Assembly: GCA_934644775.1 (NCBI GenBank)
Contig: CAKUDB010000004.1
Span: 67,564-131,563 of the forward strand
Length of the DNA stretch: 64,000 nucleotides
Origin: an uncultured bacterium
GTDB taxonomy: Bacteria > Vulcanimicrobiota > Xenobia > Xenobiales > Xenobiaceae
Direction of reading: 5' to 3'
In this document: positions 1-8,410 of the stretch, piece by piece
Layout: every line of letters starts with the position of its first letter
Position numbering within the stretch: position 1 is the stretch's first letter
The notes under the pieces: generated by a model
Told to the model about the DNA's origin: nothing
The model's database searches: none
The model's input: only the letters and a program-made list of their open reading frames with translations
Made by a program: the position numbers and the translations under genes

Positions 1-1196
1 TCTTCATAGAGGGGGCCGCTAATTACCAAGAAGAAGAGCAGCCAAAAGATAGGCTCAGGGACTTCCACCAGAAAGGTCAGCAATATATTGTTTGATTGTA
101 CGGAAGATTGAGTGAAAAGGGAAGTTAATAGAGCCATGAGGGCGGCTGTCAGGCAAGATAGAGCAAAAGCAGCGCAGCCATAGGCTAGATATTTGGCTTT
201 AAATTTTTCTAAGTGGAGGGCTCTAAAGAGCAAGAGTGCCGACTCTTTTAGCGTAAGTTTAGGGGAAGCGGTGGCTACTTCGTTAGGCTGAAGTTGGCAT
301 ATATACTTTATCGTCAAAACTAAAATAGCGATCGATACGATATAAACAAATATTTGCGAAAAGAATAAAATAATAGGGATATTGTACCTATCGTTACCTA
401 ATAGATGCAGCAGTAAAGTGGTTAGTAGAGCGCTTAAGCATAGGCCCAGCCAATTTAGAGCGACGAATAAATATAAGGTGGGAATTGGTTTCCAAAGGAA
501 AGGCTCTTCCAAGTGCTTCTTGGTGTCAGAATTTGCCTTTGGAGAAGATAAAGCTTTAATAGTAAAAAAGGCCAACAGAATAAAAGAAGAGAGAACTAAA
601 GCTCCCCATAAGCCTACTACTATTAAGAAGCGATTAGCTCGCTCTTGTAAAGAGGTAATACATTCTTGTAGGCGCTGGCTCTGTTCTGGTTGGATAGCCC
701 CTTTTCGCATAACTTGTAAAATGAAACTATAAGCCAAAGGATCGTTATAAAAAGTATCGAGGGCTTCCTTTTGCTCTATATTTAGCAAATAGAAAGCACT
801 TTGGATATCTTCTCCTGTGGGCGTTTGACCCTGACTTATTCGGAGCAAAACGTCGGTGACTGAATTTATCTCTTCAACTTTAACTGTTTTTAGAAGGTTG
901 TGGGCTTGGGGTAAGCGCTGGCAAAGGCAATATAAAGAGGCTGCACTGTAAATAGTTGAGCTTGAAGCTTTACTGAAGTCGGTTTCTTCCAATATGGCTA
1001 CCACTTGGCTTTCCAAAAAAGGTAGGTGGTATCTTTGGCCTACACTCATTATTCTGCCAGCCAATCTTACTTGTAAATTGGCTTGGAAAGACTTTTGCCA
1101 GGAAACCTTATCGGCATTTCTAAAAAAAGCCGGAACTACCAAAGGTAGCCATAAAGCTAGGGCTACCAACACTAATACAATTCTCTTACCGCTCAT
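1..1196 (-). CDS. CPBP-family intramembrane protease, 3' part cut by window edge
   Basis: An open frame runs from an ATG at 1196 down to base 1 without a stop, so about 398 residues are visible and the C-terminus lies outside the window. The N-terminus is a hydrophobic segment (about residues 5-25). A soluble alpha-helical region of about 170 residues follows, then at least five membrane segments. The last visible residues read GPLYE followed by a GA partial codon. This matches the first motif (EExxxR) of CPBP/CAAX-type intramembrane proteases, placed at the end of a hydrophobic stretch as in that family. The later motifs (FxxxH, HxxxD/N) would be outside, so the call rests on one motif plus topology. 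A GGAAAG lies about 11 bases before the ATG. The gene diverges from the regulator at 1348. The substrate is unknown; the long N-terminal soluble part is unusual for small CPBP proteins. Confidence 0.6.
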   Translation of the reverse strand, partial: MSGKRIVLVLVALALWLPLVVPAFFRNADKVSWQKSFQANLQVRLAGRIMSVGQRYHLPFLESQVVAILEETDFSKASSSTIYSAASLYCLCQRLPQAHNLLKTVKVEEINSVTDVLLRISQGQTPTGEDIQSAFYLLNIEQKEALDTFYNDPLAYSFILQVMRKGAIQPEQSQRLQECITSLQERANRFLIVVGLWGALVLSSFILLAFFTIKALSSPKANSDTKKHLEEPFLWKPIPTLYLFVALNWLGLCLSALLTTLLLHLLGNDRYNIPIILFFSQIFVYIVSIAILVLTIKYICQLQPNEVATASPKLTLKESALLLFRALHLEKFKAKYLAYGCAAFALSCLTAALMALLTSLFTQSSVQSNNILLTFLVEVPEPIFWLLFFLVISGPLYE

Positions 1197-1347
1197 TTGT
1201 GGCTATCTTTCCAGCGTCGTGGGGTAGATCCTTGGATAGTTCGCCCTTATCAAAGGAGCACTTTAAAATATAGAAAAGCTGGAGCCCCTCGTAGTAACCA
1301 TTTTAGTAACAGGGGGAATCTGTCTTTTTTTGTGAAAGCTCTTGGGC

Positions 1348-3186
1348 GTGTCTATTTCCACTAATAAAAAAAATAAAAGTCCGCGCAGTATTTTAATTGT
1401 CGGTATTTCTGATTTAGAACAAGAAGCTTTGGCCACTAGTTTGGTGAAGCTTGGTTGTGATGTTAAGTTAGCTTCTACTTTAGAAGAAGCCCAAGAATAT
1501 TTACTTTCCGGCGAGAATATACAATTTGCGGCTGTTAATACCGATTTCCCTCAACAGAACGAGATGAGCCGTTTGCTCTTGCACCATTCTTTTGACGTGG
1601 AATTATTTTTCTTATTCGACAGCTTGGCCTTAGAGCAAGGTTTCGCTAACCAAGTGGCTCAAGAGTCTACTTGTCCGAGGATACGGGCCGCCTACCTTTG
1701 TTACACTTCGTTCGCTTCGGCGAAGTATTCTTGTCGACTGATGCGGGCTTGTGGTACTTGGTGGGAAATTAAGGGGCGAGAAGCTCCCGTACACGAGCGT
1801 TACCGCAAATTGCTCAATCGGGTGCGCCAAGGTGTAGTCGATACCGATAGTAAAGATATTGTCCGTTGGGCCAACAATGCTTTTAAGGGCATGGTTGGAA
1901 TGGGTAATATTGAAGGGCGTTATATTAGCGAATTGGTTGATATTCGCGATATTCCTTGTTTAGATGCTGTCCAAGTCCAGTTGCGCAACGGCATTATTTC
2001 CCCTTATGTAGTGCGTTTGCGCTCCAGCGGCCAAGTGGTGGAAGTTGATGCTACCCCCCGTTTCGATAAAGAAGGCAACTACATGGGGAGTGTGGCCCTA
2101 ATTCGCCAAGCCCACAATATGCCGATAGAAGAATTTGTCGCCAGTCGCAATTTGGTTAGCTTATATAGCTTGGCTTTGCGTTTAAGTCGGGCCTTCGACG
2201 TTTCTAAGGTTATCAATATCATTACCGAAACCGTGCGCGAAATGTGCGGCTACCGTTGTTGTGGTATCAAACTTAAAGGTTTTGGCGAAGTAGTCGATCA
2301 CGATGTCGACGGTATTGTCTCGCCTTCAATAAAGAGGACAGTCGATTCTTTCTGCTCCCGTCTCTTGCCCCACCAATCGATTAGAATTATTAAAGATTTA
2401 GAGCGCGATCCCGATCCGGCGGCTGCCTCTTTGCGAGAAGTCGGCTTAAGTGGCGTCGTCTGTGTCGCTTTAACCGTAGGGGTTGAGCATATTGGCTGCA
2501 TTTGGGCTTTAGCTGATAAAGAAAACGCCCTTTCCAGAGAGAACAACTCTTTCCTTATCTCTGTTGGTATTCAGGCCGGTTTAGCTTTGCAAAATGCTAT
2601 CAATGTAAAGCGTCGCTTAGAAGAAGAAGCTAATCGCCGCCGCTTCTATCGTGACGCCTTAAATTCGCTCACTTCTGGCAAGTTGGTCTTTTGCGAGCGT
2701 GACGAATTAGACAGCCACTGGGCTAAGTGTGGTCGTGAAGTTGCTACTTTAGCTTTAAAAGAAAAAGCCGATGTGCCACAATCTCGCCGTATCTCCGAAA
2801 AAGTTATGGAAGAACAAGGCTTTGGTGAAGATCGCCTCTTCGATATGGTGACATGTGTATCCGAAGCGGCTACCAACGTTGTCAAATATGGCCCTCCCGG
2901 CCAGATGAGTATAAGGGTGGAAGATGACGGTATCCATGTTCGCTTAGACGACGTGGGCCACGGCATCGCTTTTGACAATTTGCCCAAAGCCGTCCTTTTG
3001 CCGGGCTTCTCTATGGGAAAGACCCCTTCGCTGGGGCTGGGCTACTCGGTTATGTTGGAAATGTGCGACTGTGTCTATTTATGCACGGGTGACGACGGCA
3101 CTTCGCTTATTTTGGAAATGAAGAAGACGAAAGCCGATCCTTTGGACGCTTTTGTGGGATTTAGCGGGTTGAATATAAATATGTAG
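1348..3186 (+). CDS. Receiver-like / PAS / GAF / anti-sigma-type ATPase regulator
   Basis: A 612-residue cytoplasmic signalling protein. Residues about 12-125 look like a degenerate receiver domain (beta strand ILIVGIS, an Asp in VNTDFP). Residues 150-255 resemble PAS, and 270-425 a GAF domain (SLYSLALRLSRAF onward). The C-terminus (450-600) is an RsbW/SpoIIAB-type HATPase: the N box reads EAATNVVKYG, the G1 box DDVGHGI, and a glycine-rich GFSMGKTPSLGLGY follows. There is no histidine phosphoacceptor domain, so it is more like an anti-sigma or partner-switching kinase than a classical sensor kinase. The start is uncertain: GTG at 1348 has GAAAG 9 bases upstream, and TTG at 1342 is in frame. 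It lies 39 bases before the M14-like gene and may be co-transcribed with it. The input signal is not visible. Confidence 0.75.
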   Translation: MSISTNKKNKSPRSILIVGISDLEQEALATSLVKLGCDVKLASTLEEAQEYLLSGENIQFAAVNTDFPQQNEMSRLLLHHSFDVELFFLFDSLALEQGFANQVAQESTCPRIRAAYLCYTSFASAKYSCRLMRACGTWWEIKGREAPVHERYRKLLNRVRQGVVDTDSKDIVRWANNAFKGMVGMGNIEGRYISELVDIRDIPCLDAVQVQLRNGIISPYVVRLRSSGQVVEVDATPRFDKEGNYMGSVALIRQAHNMPIEEFVASRNLVSLYSLALRLSRAFDVSKVINIITETVREMCGYRCCGIKLKGFGEVVDHDVDGIVSPSIKRTVDSFCSRLLPHQSIRIIKDLERDPDPAAASLREVGLSGVVCVALTVGVEHIGCIWALADKENALSRENNSFLISVGIQAGLALQNAINVKRRLEEEANRRRFYRDALNSLTSGKLVFCERDELDSHWAKCGREVATLALKEKADVPQSRRISEKVMEEQGFGEDRLFDMVTCVSEAATNVVKYGPPGQMSIRVEDDGIHVRLDDVGHGIAFDNLPKAVLLPGFSMGKTPSLGLGYSVMLEMCDCVYLCTGDDGTSLILEMKKTKADPLDAFVGFSGLNINM

Positions 3187-3225
3187 GCATTGGCTTACTA
3201 AAAAAAGCTTAGTTTGGAGCGTGAG

Positions 3226-5823
3226 ATGCCAATAGTACCGCCTTTAAATACCGAAGCTTATCTCAATTATGAAGAACTGACCGCCTATTTAAATAGCATT
3301 GCGGAAGCTGTTCCTCAGTTGGTGCGTATTTTCTCTTTAGGAAATACTTTGGGCGGTCGCTCTTTATGGGCGGCGGAAGTTACCAATACCAATACCGGAG
3401 CCGCTTCTAGTAAGCCGGCCATTTGGATCGACGGCAATATTCACGGCAGCCAGTTATCGGCTTCTACGGCTTGTTTAGCTATATTGCAGCGACTCTCTGC
3501 TGAACATGGACGCAGTCCCTCCATTACCGAACTCTTAGATAATAATACTTTTTATATCGTACCTCGCTTGGCTCCCGACGGGGCTGAGTTATGTCTAACT
3601 TCCGGTTTATCTACTTCTGCCGGCCGCCGTTTGGGCTTTTTGGACGGATTGCGCGAAGGCTTAGTTCCGGGCGACGTTAATGGTGACGGCCGTATCTTGC
3701 AAATGCGCGTCGAAGATCCTTATGGCCAATGGAAAGCTAGTAAGAGAGACGATCGCTTGCTAATCCCTCGCCAACCGGGCGACGGAGGCGAAACTTACTA
3801 TAGGCTCTATCGTGAGGGGTTGCTGGACAGAGAGGACGGCTCTCCTATCCATTTGCGCTTAGTTAATTCCAAGCGCGAGTTGAGTCACGATTTTACGCAA
3901 GAGTGTGGCCCTATCGATCATCACTATGGTGGCAACGGCTTTGTGGGGCCTTTTTCCCAAATAGAATCCCGCCTTATCAGTGCTTTTCTGCATAGTTTGA
4001 ACAATTTATGTTTGGCTATCTCTTTCCGTAGCGGTTCCGGTACTATCCAAATAACTTCTGCTCCCCAAGTGCCTAGGCGCGATCGGGCTCTAATGAAAAT
4101 TCTGGCTGCTAAAGCTTCCGAATTGAGCAATATCCCTGTAGAAGAAGTTAGTGAATGTAACGACTTTGCCGATTGGGTTTATAAAGAGCTGGGCGTCCCC
4201 TGTCTGCGCGTAGATGGTTGGAACTTATTGCGGGAAGCTGGTATCGAAAATATGGCTGACAAATCGCAAGAACATGCCCTTTTGGCTGTATTGCGTTGGC
4301 TCGACTACAACAACCACGGCCAAGGTTTTGCCAAGTGGGAAAAGTGTGAACATCCCCAATTAGGTGAGGTAGAAGTTGGCGGCTGGGATACCTCTTTAAG
4401 TTGGAGCAATCCTCCAGTAGGCGAAATGTTATCGACTATTTGCGAAAGCCAAGTAAATTTGGCCCTCTGTTTGGCTACGGTGGTGCCCAAGATCGGTTTA
4501 GGCGAATGTCGCGACGAAATAGTCGGTTGGGCCGAACCTGAAGATGGCGAAGCTGAAGATCTTTTGCCTTTACGGGTTATTTCTGTAGAAATACGCAACG
4601 AAGGTTACTTACCCACTTGGCTTACCGAAGAGTTGCGCTCTAAAGACGAGCCCTTAATCTCTGAAATTTCCATCCCTGAAAATGGTGAATTGCTGATCGG
4701 CCAGCATTTAAGCGAGCATGAGCAACTCTCTGGCACAATCTCTTTACATTTGCGCCAGAGCCTAAATGTGCCCTTTTTTAGCGGCACCTCGGAAACCGAC
4801 CGCTGCATAGAAACTTGGCTAGTGCGTGGCAGCGGCGAAGTGGTCGTTTCGGCGGCCCATCCTCGCGGCGGTGTCGTCCAGTTTATCAGTGACGGCGGAC
4901 AAAATGCTTTGCGTCAGCGCTTTAAGGTGAGTAAGCCTAGCGCTATTATTCCCAGCACTTCGCCAGTCCCTTATGTGGTGGCCGTCACTTCTGCAGCTTT
5001 GGCGGCAGCTATTCCCCAAATGGCCGGTTTAAAGGCTGCTGCCGAAACCTCTGAAGGGCCGACTCCAACTAAAGCGCCATCTCTACCCAGAGCTGCTTTC
5101 AAGGTACCTTCTTCTACTAAGGCTAGTGTAGGTCGCGGCTCTCTAGAGCCTACGCCCTTAAGCCAAATTGCTTCCGCTGAAGGGGCAGCGCCGCCTCGTC
5201 CTGCTGTCCGTCCAGTTAAGCTAACTGAAGCTACCTCCGCCTCGGCAACTGAGCCCCAGGGGGAGAGCGCCCCCCAACCTCAAGCTTCTGTGCGCGGAGG
5301 TTATCGGCCTACAGCCTTAGGCGGCGTCAAACGTCCTTCAGCGGTAGAAAAAGCTAGTCAACCTGCGCCTACACCCCAAGTCGGCCCTGCCGATTTTGCT
5401 CACCCCACCGCCGCTGCCTCGGGCGGTTTGCGTAAAGCTGCCGCTGAGCTCACCACGGCCCGCCCTGCTGGTTCGGAAGATTCGCCTTTACGTAAAGACC
5501 CCGCTCGCTCTAGGGTACAGCCTTCGGGCAGAGTCTTCGGTCAGCCGCCGACCAAAGCGGGGCTCGCTGCTGCCGTGCGCCAATCTGAATCGGCTGCTCG
5601 CCAGGGGGCTTCCCGCAGCGCTAGAAGCTTAGAAGAAGCGGCTGCGGCAGCTGAGCGGCGCGGAGAGATTAAGCCCCATCCTTTGCTGCCAAGTAAGCCG
5701 GCTCGGGCGAGTGCGCCGCCTGCGGAGACGGCGGAGAAGCAAATATCTCGAGAAGATTTTGTCGAAGATCCTTTAACACCGACAGCGCCGCTACTTTTAA
5801 GGCGCAGCCGCGGGGACGAATAG
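3226..5823 (+). CDS. M14 carboxypeptidase-like protein without catalytic residues, long P/A-rich tail
   Basis: An 865-residue protein. ATG 3226 is preferred because GGAG lies 6 bases before it; TTG 3214 is also in frame. Residues about 10-360 follow the bacterial M14 zinc carboxypeptidase fold closely, including the family stretches around NTFYIVPRLAPDGAEL, VPGDVNGDGRILQMRVEDP and PRQPGDGGETYYRLY. The catalytic positions are changed. The zinc motif HxxE reads HGSQ (Q at residue 76), the region of the third zinc ligand reads ISFRSGSGTI instead of YHTFGG-like, the substrate-arginine NRNFP region reads SHDFTQECG, and the catalytic-Glu TVELWD region reads RVDGWN. It is therefore probably a non-enzymatic binding protein. 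Residues 360-590 look beta-rich, and about 600-865 are low-complexity Pro/Ala/Ser/Lys. No signal peptide is evident. A terminator hairpin follows. Confidence 0.7.
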   Translation: MPIVPPLNTEAYLNYEELTAYLNSIAEAVPQLVRIFSLGNTLGGRSLWAAEVTNTNTGAASSKPAIWIDGNIHGSQLSASTACLAILQRLSAEHGRSPSITELLDNNTFYIVPRLAPDGAELCLTSGLSTSAGRRLGFLDGLREGLVPGDVNGDGRILQMRVEDPYGQWKASKRDDRLLIPRQPGDGGETYYRLYREGLLDREDGSPIHLRLVNSKRELSHDFTQECGPIDHHYGGNGFVGPFSQIESRLISAFLHSLNNLCLAISFRSGSGTIQITSAPQVPRRDRALMKILAAKASELSNIPVEEVSECNDFADWVYKELGVPCLRVDGWNLLREAGIENMADKSQEHALLAVLRWLDYNNHGQGFAKWEKCEHPQLGEVEVGGWDTSLSWSNPPVGEMLSTICESQVNLALCLATVVPKIGLGECRDEIVGWAEPEDGEAEDLLPLRVISVEIRNEGYLPTWLTEELRSKDEPLISEISIPENGELLIGQHLSEHEQLSGTISLHLRQSLNVPFFSGTSETDRCIETWLVRGSGEVVVSAAHPRGGVVQFISDGGQNALRQRFKVSKPSAIIPSTSPVPYVVAVTSAALAAAIPQMAGLKAAAETSEGPTPTKAPSLPRAAFKVPSSTKASVGRGSLEPTPLSQIASAEGAAPPRPAVRPVKLTEATSASATEPQGESAPQPQASVRGGYRPTALGGVKRPSAVEKASQPAPTPQVGPADFAHPTAAASGGLRKAAAELTTARPAGSEDSPLRKDPARSRVQPSGRVFGQPPTKAGLAAAVRQSESAARQGASRSARSLEEAAAAAERRGEIKPHPLLPSKPARASAPPAETAEKQISREDFVEDPLTPTAPLLLRRSRGDE

Positions 5824-5828
5824 TTACA

Positions 5829-5872
5829 GAAAAAATAAGAGCGGATTAGTTTTGTCCGCTCTTATTTTTTTA
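5829..5872. terminator. Bidirectional intrinsic terminator
   Basis: The arms AAATAAGAGCGGA and TCCGCTCTTATTT flank a short loop, with A-runs and T-runs on both sides. It lies between the 3' ends of the convergent M14-like gene and pit, so it can serve both. Confidence 0.85.
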
Positions 5873-5912
5873 TGATCAGGCTAAGTGTTAGATATAAAGG
5901 ATCGTTTATCGA

Positions 5913-6947
5913 TTAGTTGTAGAGGGCCGGATCGATATATTTCAAGATATGGTAAGTTAGGGCCGACATAGTGGCGGCGGCAGGAAGGGTGAATACCCAG
6001 GCGATTAGGATATTGTTGGCAATACTCCAGCGCACGGCATTGATACGTTTAACGGCACCTACACCCATAATACTGGCAGTAATTACGTGAGTGGTAGAGA
6101 TAGGCATACCTAAAGCGGCAGTTGTTAAAAGGATAGTCGAAGAGGTCAAGTCGGCGGCAAAACCGTGTACCGGCTGGAGACGAACTACTTTAGCGCCTAA
6201 AGTTTTTATAATGCGCCAACCTCCTCCGGAAGTTCCCAGAGCAATTACGGTAGCGCAAGCTACTTTGGTAAACCAACGTACTTCTAAGTTAGGCTGCCAG
6301 TGGGGGGCGATAATACCGGTGCTGGTAGCGGTAAAAAGAGCTAAGGTAATAATACCCATAACTTTTTGGGCATCGTTGGAGCCGTGAGAGAAGGCCATAA
6401 GGCTAGAGGAAAGCCATTGGGCGTACTTAAATTTGTGGCCAATAGAAGGGTGCTGGTGGCGTAGAATCCAGTACAACGAGAGCATGATACAGTATCCGAG
6501 TACCAAACCTATAAGTGGGGAAACCAAGCCGGGGATAACTACATGATCCATTACTCCCCACCACTTGACGCCGTCAGTACCGGCGCGGGCCAGAGCTACA
6601 CCGACCAGGCCGCCTACCAAAGCATGGGAAGAAGATGAAGGTAAGCCCCAAATCCAGGTAAGAATATTCCAGATAATAGCACCTATTAACGCCGATAGAA
6701 TTAGTGATTGGCTATTCATGGCGCTGCCTTCTACGATACCGCTGGTAATAGTTTTGGCTACTCCGGTAAAGAGAAGGGCACCGCAGAAGTTGCAGCAAGC
6801 GGCCATCAAAACAGCTGTTCTGGGCGACAAAGCTCGGGTAGAAACTACCGTGGCAATGGCATTGGCTGCGTCGTGGAAACCGTTTACGTAATCGAATGCT
6901 AGTGCAATTATTACGACTGCAGCTAAAATCCAAATGGTTTCATGCAT
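5913..6947 (-). CDS. pit: PiT-family inorganic phosphate transporter
   Basis: A 344-residue integral membrane protein of the PiT family (low-affinity phosphate or metal-phosphate symport at the inner membrane). The two inverted family signatures are present: NGFHDAANAIATVVSTRALS near residues 22-41 and FSHGSNDAQKVMGII in the middle. About ten hydrophobic segments are visible. The length matches the short PiT form found in many bacteria and archaea rather than the roughly 500-residue E. coli PitA. The ATG follows a weak GAAAG-type ribosome site. No phoU-like DUF47 gene is adjacent. The same-strand region upstream carries a strong promoter, a structured RNA and a terminator (7239-7455), which could be an attenuator for this gene. 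Confidence 0.92.
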   Translation of the reverse strand: MHETIWILAAVVIIALAFDYVNGFHDAANAIATVVSTRALSPRTAVLMAACCNFCGALLFTGVAKTITSGIVEGSAMNSQSLILSALIGAIIWNILTWIWGLPSSSSHALVGGLVGVALARAGTDGVKWWGVMDHVVIPGLVSPLIGLVLGYCIMLSLYWILRHQHPSIGHKFKYAQWLSSSLMAFSHGSNDAQKVMGIITLALFTATSTGIIAPHWQPNLEVRWFTKVACATVIALGTSGGGWRIIKTLGAKVVRLQPVHGFAADLTSSTILLTTAALGMPISTTHVITASIMGVGAVKRINAVRWSIANNILIAWVFTLPAAATMSALTYHILKYIDPALYN

Positions 6948-6981
6948 TTCTTTCTTTTCTACTTTCCTATAGTACGTTTCT

Positions 6982-7182
6982 CTATGTAAAGGTATGTTTT
7001 CGAGTTCTGTTTATACTCATATAGTCTAAGTGATCTAATAAAAAAGCCGTCTCTCTTTTGAGTAAAGGAGCGGCTATAGCATAATTTCCGTAAATAGAAC
7101 TAACATCCCCGGACTCTGGCCAGGAATGACCTGTACTTTCAGCAGCAAAACAATATAATCGTTGAAGCGTACTTAATAACAT
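6982..7182 (-). CDS. Possible small protein, unrecognised
   Basis: A 66-codon frame with an ATG start lies between the 7239 terminator and pit. Its codon choice (TTA, GCT, AGT, GGG) resembles neighbouring genes, but no clear ribosome site precedes it and I recognise no family. It contains no membrane segment or signal peptide. It could be a small peptide in the pit transcript or simply untranslated leader sequence. I cannot distinguish these. Confidence 0.25.
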   Translation of the reverse strand: MLLSTLQRLYCFAAESTGHSWPESGDVSSIYGNYAIAAPLLKRETAFLLDHLDYMSINRTRKHTFT

Positions 7183-7238
7183 AAGGCGCGGGGAAGTTCT
7201 GTAAGGCTATTTTTTTCCCTTCTTGCCCCCAAGAATAT

Positions 7239-7286
7239 TAAAAAAGTGAGATAGGCAGCCCTGGTGCTCTATCTCACTTTTTTTGT
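7239..7286 (-). terminator. Intrinsic terminator of the structured RNA upstream of pit
   Basis: The arms AAGTGAGATAG (7244-7254) and CTATCTCACTT (7269-7279) pair perfectly and extend through flanking A/T runs. On the minus strand the stem is followed by a run of T residues. No long reading frame lies between it and the promoter at 7427-7455, so it ends a short non-coding transcript or acts as an attenuator before pit. Confidence 0.8.
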
Positions 7287-7420
7287 GGCTAAAAATGAAA
7301 CGACCCCCTTGAGTGTGAGTCATAAGGGGGACGCAAGGGATTAGGAGGAACTTTGCTTGATGCCAAAGACGGGATGACTTCGACATTTCCAGCGTTAAGA
7401 TTTCTTCAACGCTCTTAACA
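7240..7420 (-). ncRNA. Structured RNA or attenuator leader of about 180 nt, class unknown
   Basis: This segment lies between a consensus sigma-70-type promoter and an intrinsic terminator on the minus strand. It contains several stems. Near the 5' end GTTAAGA can pair with TCTTAAC, and alternatively AGCGTT with AACGCT, so two overlapping pairings compete. CTTTG/CAAAG flank a short loop, and CCCCCTT/AAGGGGG (7324-7330 with 7304-7310) form a 7-bp stem. The overlapping frame of 83 codons starts inside the promoter, so it is not a credible gene. I compared it from memory with 6S, SRP, RNase P, tmRNA, T-box and common riboswitches and saw no match. It could be a stand-alone small RNA or a 5' leader controlling pit by transcription termination. 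Confidence 0.6.
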
Positions 7421-7426
7421 GTTGTG

Positions 7427-7455
7427 ATTATAAGGGCAAATATACAATAAGTCAA
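7427..7455 (-). promoter_or_regulatory. Sigma-70-type promoter of the structured RNA
   Basis: Read on the minus strand, a -35 box TTGACT (7450-7455) is separated by exactly 17 bases from a perfect -10 box TATAAT (7427-7432). This is the best consensus promoter I found in the window. Transcription would start near 7420 and run toward pit. Confidence 0.8.
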
Positions 7456-7542
7456 CAATATTTTTCCAAAATAAAAATCGCTATTTTATAATATTACTAT
7501 CTATATTTTTACACAAAAAATGTATAAAATTAAACAACAATT

Positions 7543-8115
7543 GTGTTAAATATGCAAGGTAAATCAGATATTCAAAAGAAAACAATAATTGTGATAAAGA
7601 GAATTTCGGATATAAAACAAATGGAGTTTTTGGCTAAGGCTCCTATATATCTTAATCAGGGAGAGACGGCTAAATTTATGCAGGTTTCAGTTAGAAAATT
7701 GCAATATTGGGAAAGTTGCGGTCTCTTGCATAGAGAAGGGGCTTGCCAAGGGGGCGGGAGGCGCTATACCCGTTGGGATTTGGTAGAAATTAACTTTATC
7801 CGCGCTTTAATTTGCGAGTGTGGCTTTACGATAAATTCGCTTAAGGCTAAATTAACTTTATTAGAGAGCCCTTATTATTACGATCCTGATAAGGTTATTT
7901 GGGATAATTGTAGCCATTGTTGGCGCAGCCGCTCCGATATAGCTTGTCAAGAACTAAAGCAAATAAGGTGTGCTTTTTTACCTTATGTCAGCCAAGTTTT
8001 GGAAAATATGGCCCCGGGAGGCGAGCGGGAGGCAGCTAGGGAAATTGTTGATATTTTGCGATCTTTATTTAGAAGGCAGCCTTCCAAGAAACTAGATCGC
8101 TTCCGTAAGACTTAA
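7543..8115 (+). CDS. MerR-type transcriptional regulator
   Basis: A DNA-binding regulator of up to 190 residues. The winged-helix region reads LNQGETAKFMQVSVRKLQYW, then a wing rich in Gly/Arg (CQGGGRRYTRWDL) and a second helix pair, as in MerR/HTH_17-like proteins. The C-terminal part holds a small cysteine cluster (CSHCW then C eight residues later). This could bind metal or sense redox state, but the spacing matches no MerR subgroup I know. The start is undecided: GTG 7543, ATG 7552 and ATG 7621 are all in frame, none has a good ribosome site, and 7621 gives the most typical N-terminus. It is transcribed divergently from the structured RNA. AT-rich palindromic sequence (around ACAATTGT, 7538-7545) near its 5' end could be an operator. 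Confidence 0.65.
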   Translation: MLNMQGKSDIQKKTIIVIKRISDIKQMEFLAKAPIYLNQGETAKFMQVSVRKLQYWESCGLLHREGACQGGGRRYTRWDLVEINFIRALICECGFTINSLKAKLTLLESPYYYDPDKVIWDNCSHCWRSRSDIACQELKQIRCAFLPYVSQVLENMAPGGEREAAREIVDILRSLFRRQPSKKLDRFRKT

Positions 8116-8410
8116 TAGTTTTAATCGGTAAAAAACAGTCTCTTTGCAGTTTTGCTGAGAGGCCCTCTTGTATCTCGAATGTTAACATAACTAGATAGCT
8201 AAGATGGCGATAAAATAGGGATTCTGTCTTTTTTCGGGGGCTATTATTAACACGTTTTTTACTTGATTGTTACACTGTATCAATAAGCTATAAATAGAAT
8301 TCAAGAGTGGAGGGCTAGGCAAAAATCAATCTATAGGTTGTCTACTAGCATGGCCCAAAGAGAACTTTTTTATAGAGAAATTTTCACTCTTGGAAGTAAG
8401 GAGGTAGCTT
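8116..8410. other. Intergenic region before the flagellar block
   Basis: 295 bases without a convincing gene. It is AT-rich. A strong ribosome site AAGGAGG sits just before the FliK-like start. Promoter-like elements are present (for example TTGATT near 8263 and TATAAA near 8290) but their spacing is poor, so I do not call a promoter. Confidence 0.4.

Noticed and set aside
382..1227. Plus-strand frames at 382-732 and 994-1227
   Set aside because: They lie antisense to the continuous membrane-protease frame on the minus strand, which shows coherent membrane segments and the CPBP motif.
1711..1730. Small inverted repeat (ACTTCG/CGAAGT) in the regulator gene
   Set aside because: Short and within coding sequence; chance is a sufficient explanation.
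7207..7458. Minus-strand frame of 83 codons
   Set aside because: Its start is inside the -35/-10 promoter and it runs through RNA stems and the terminator, so it cannot be translated from that promoter as a full frame.
8187..8213. Possible sigma-28 promoter (GGCGATAA)
   Set aside because: The -10 half matches well, but the -35 half (ATAACTAG) does not fit TAAAGTTT. Not enough to call.
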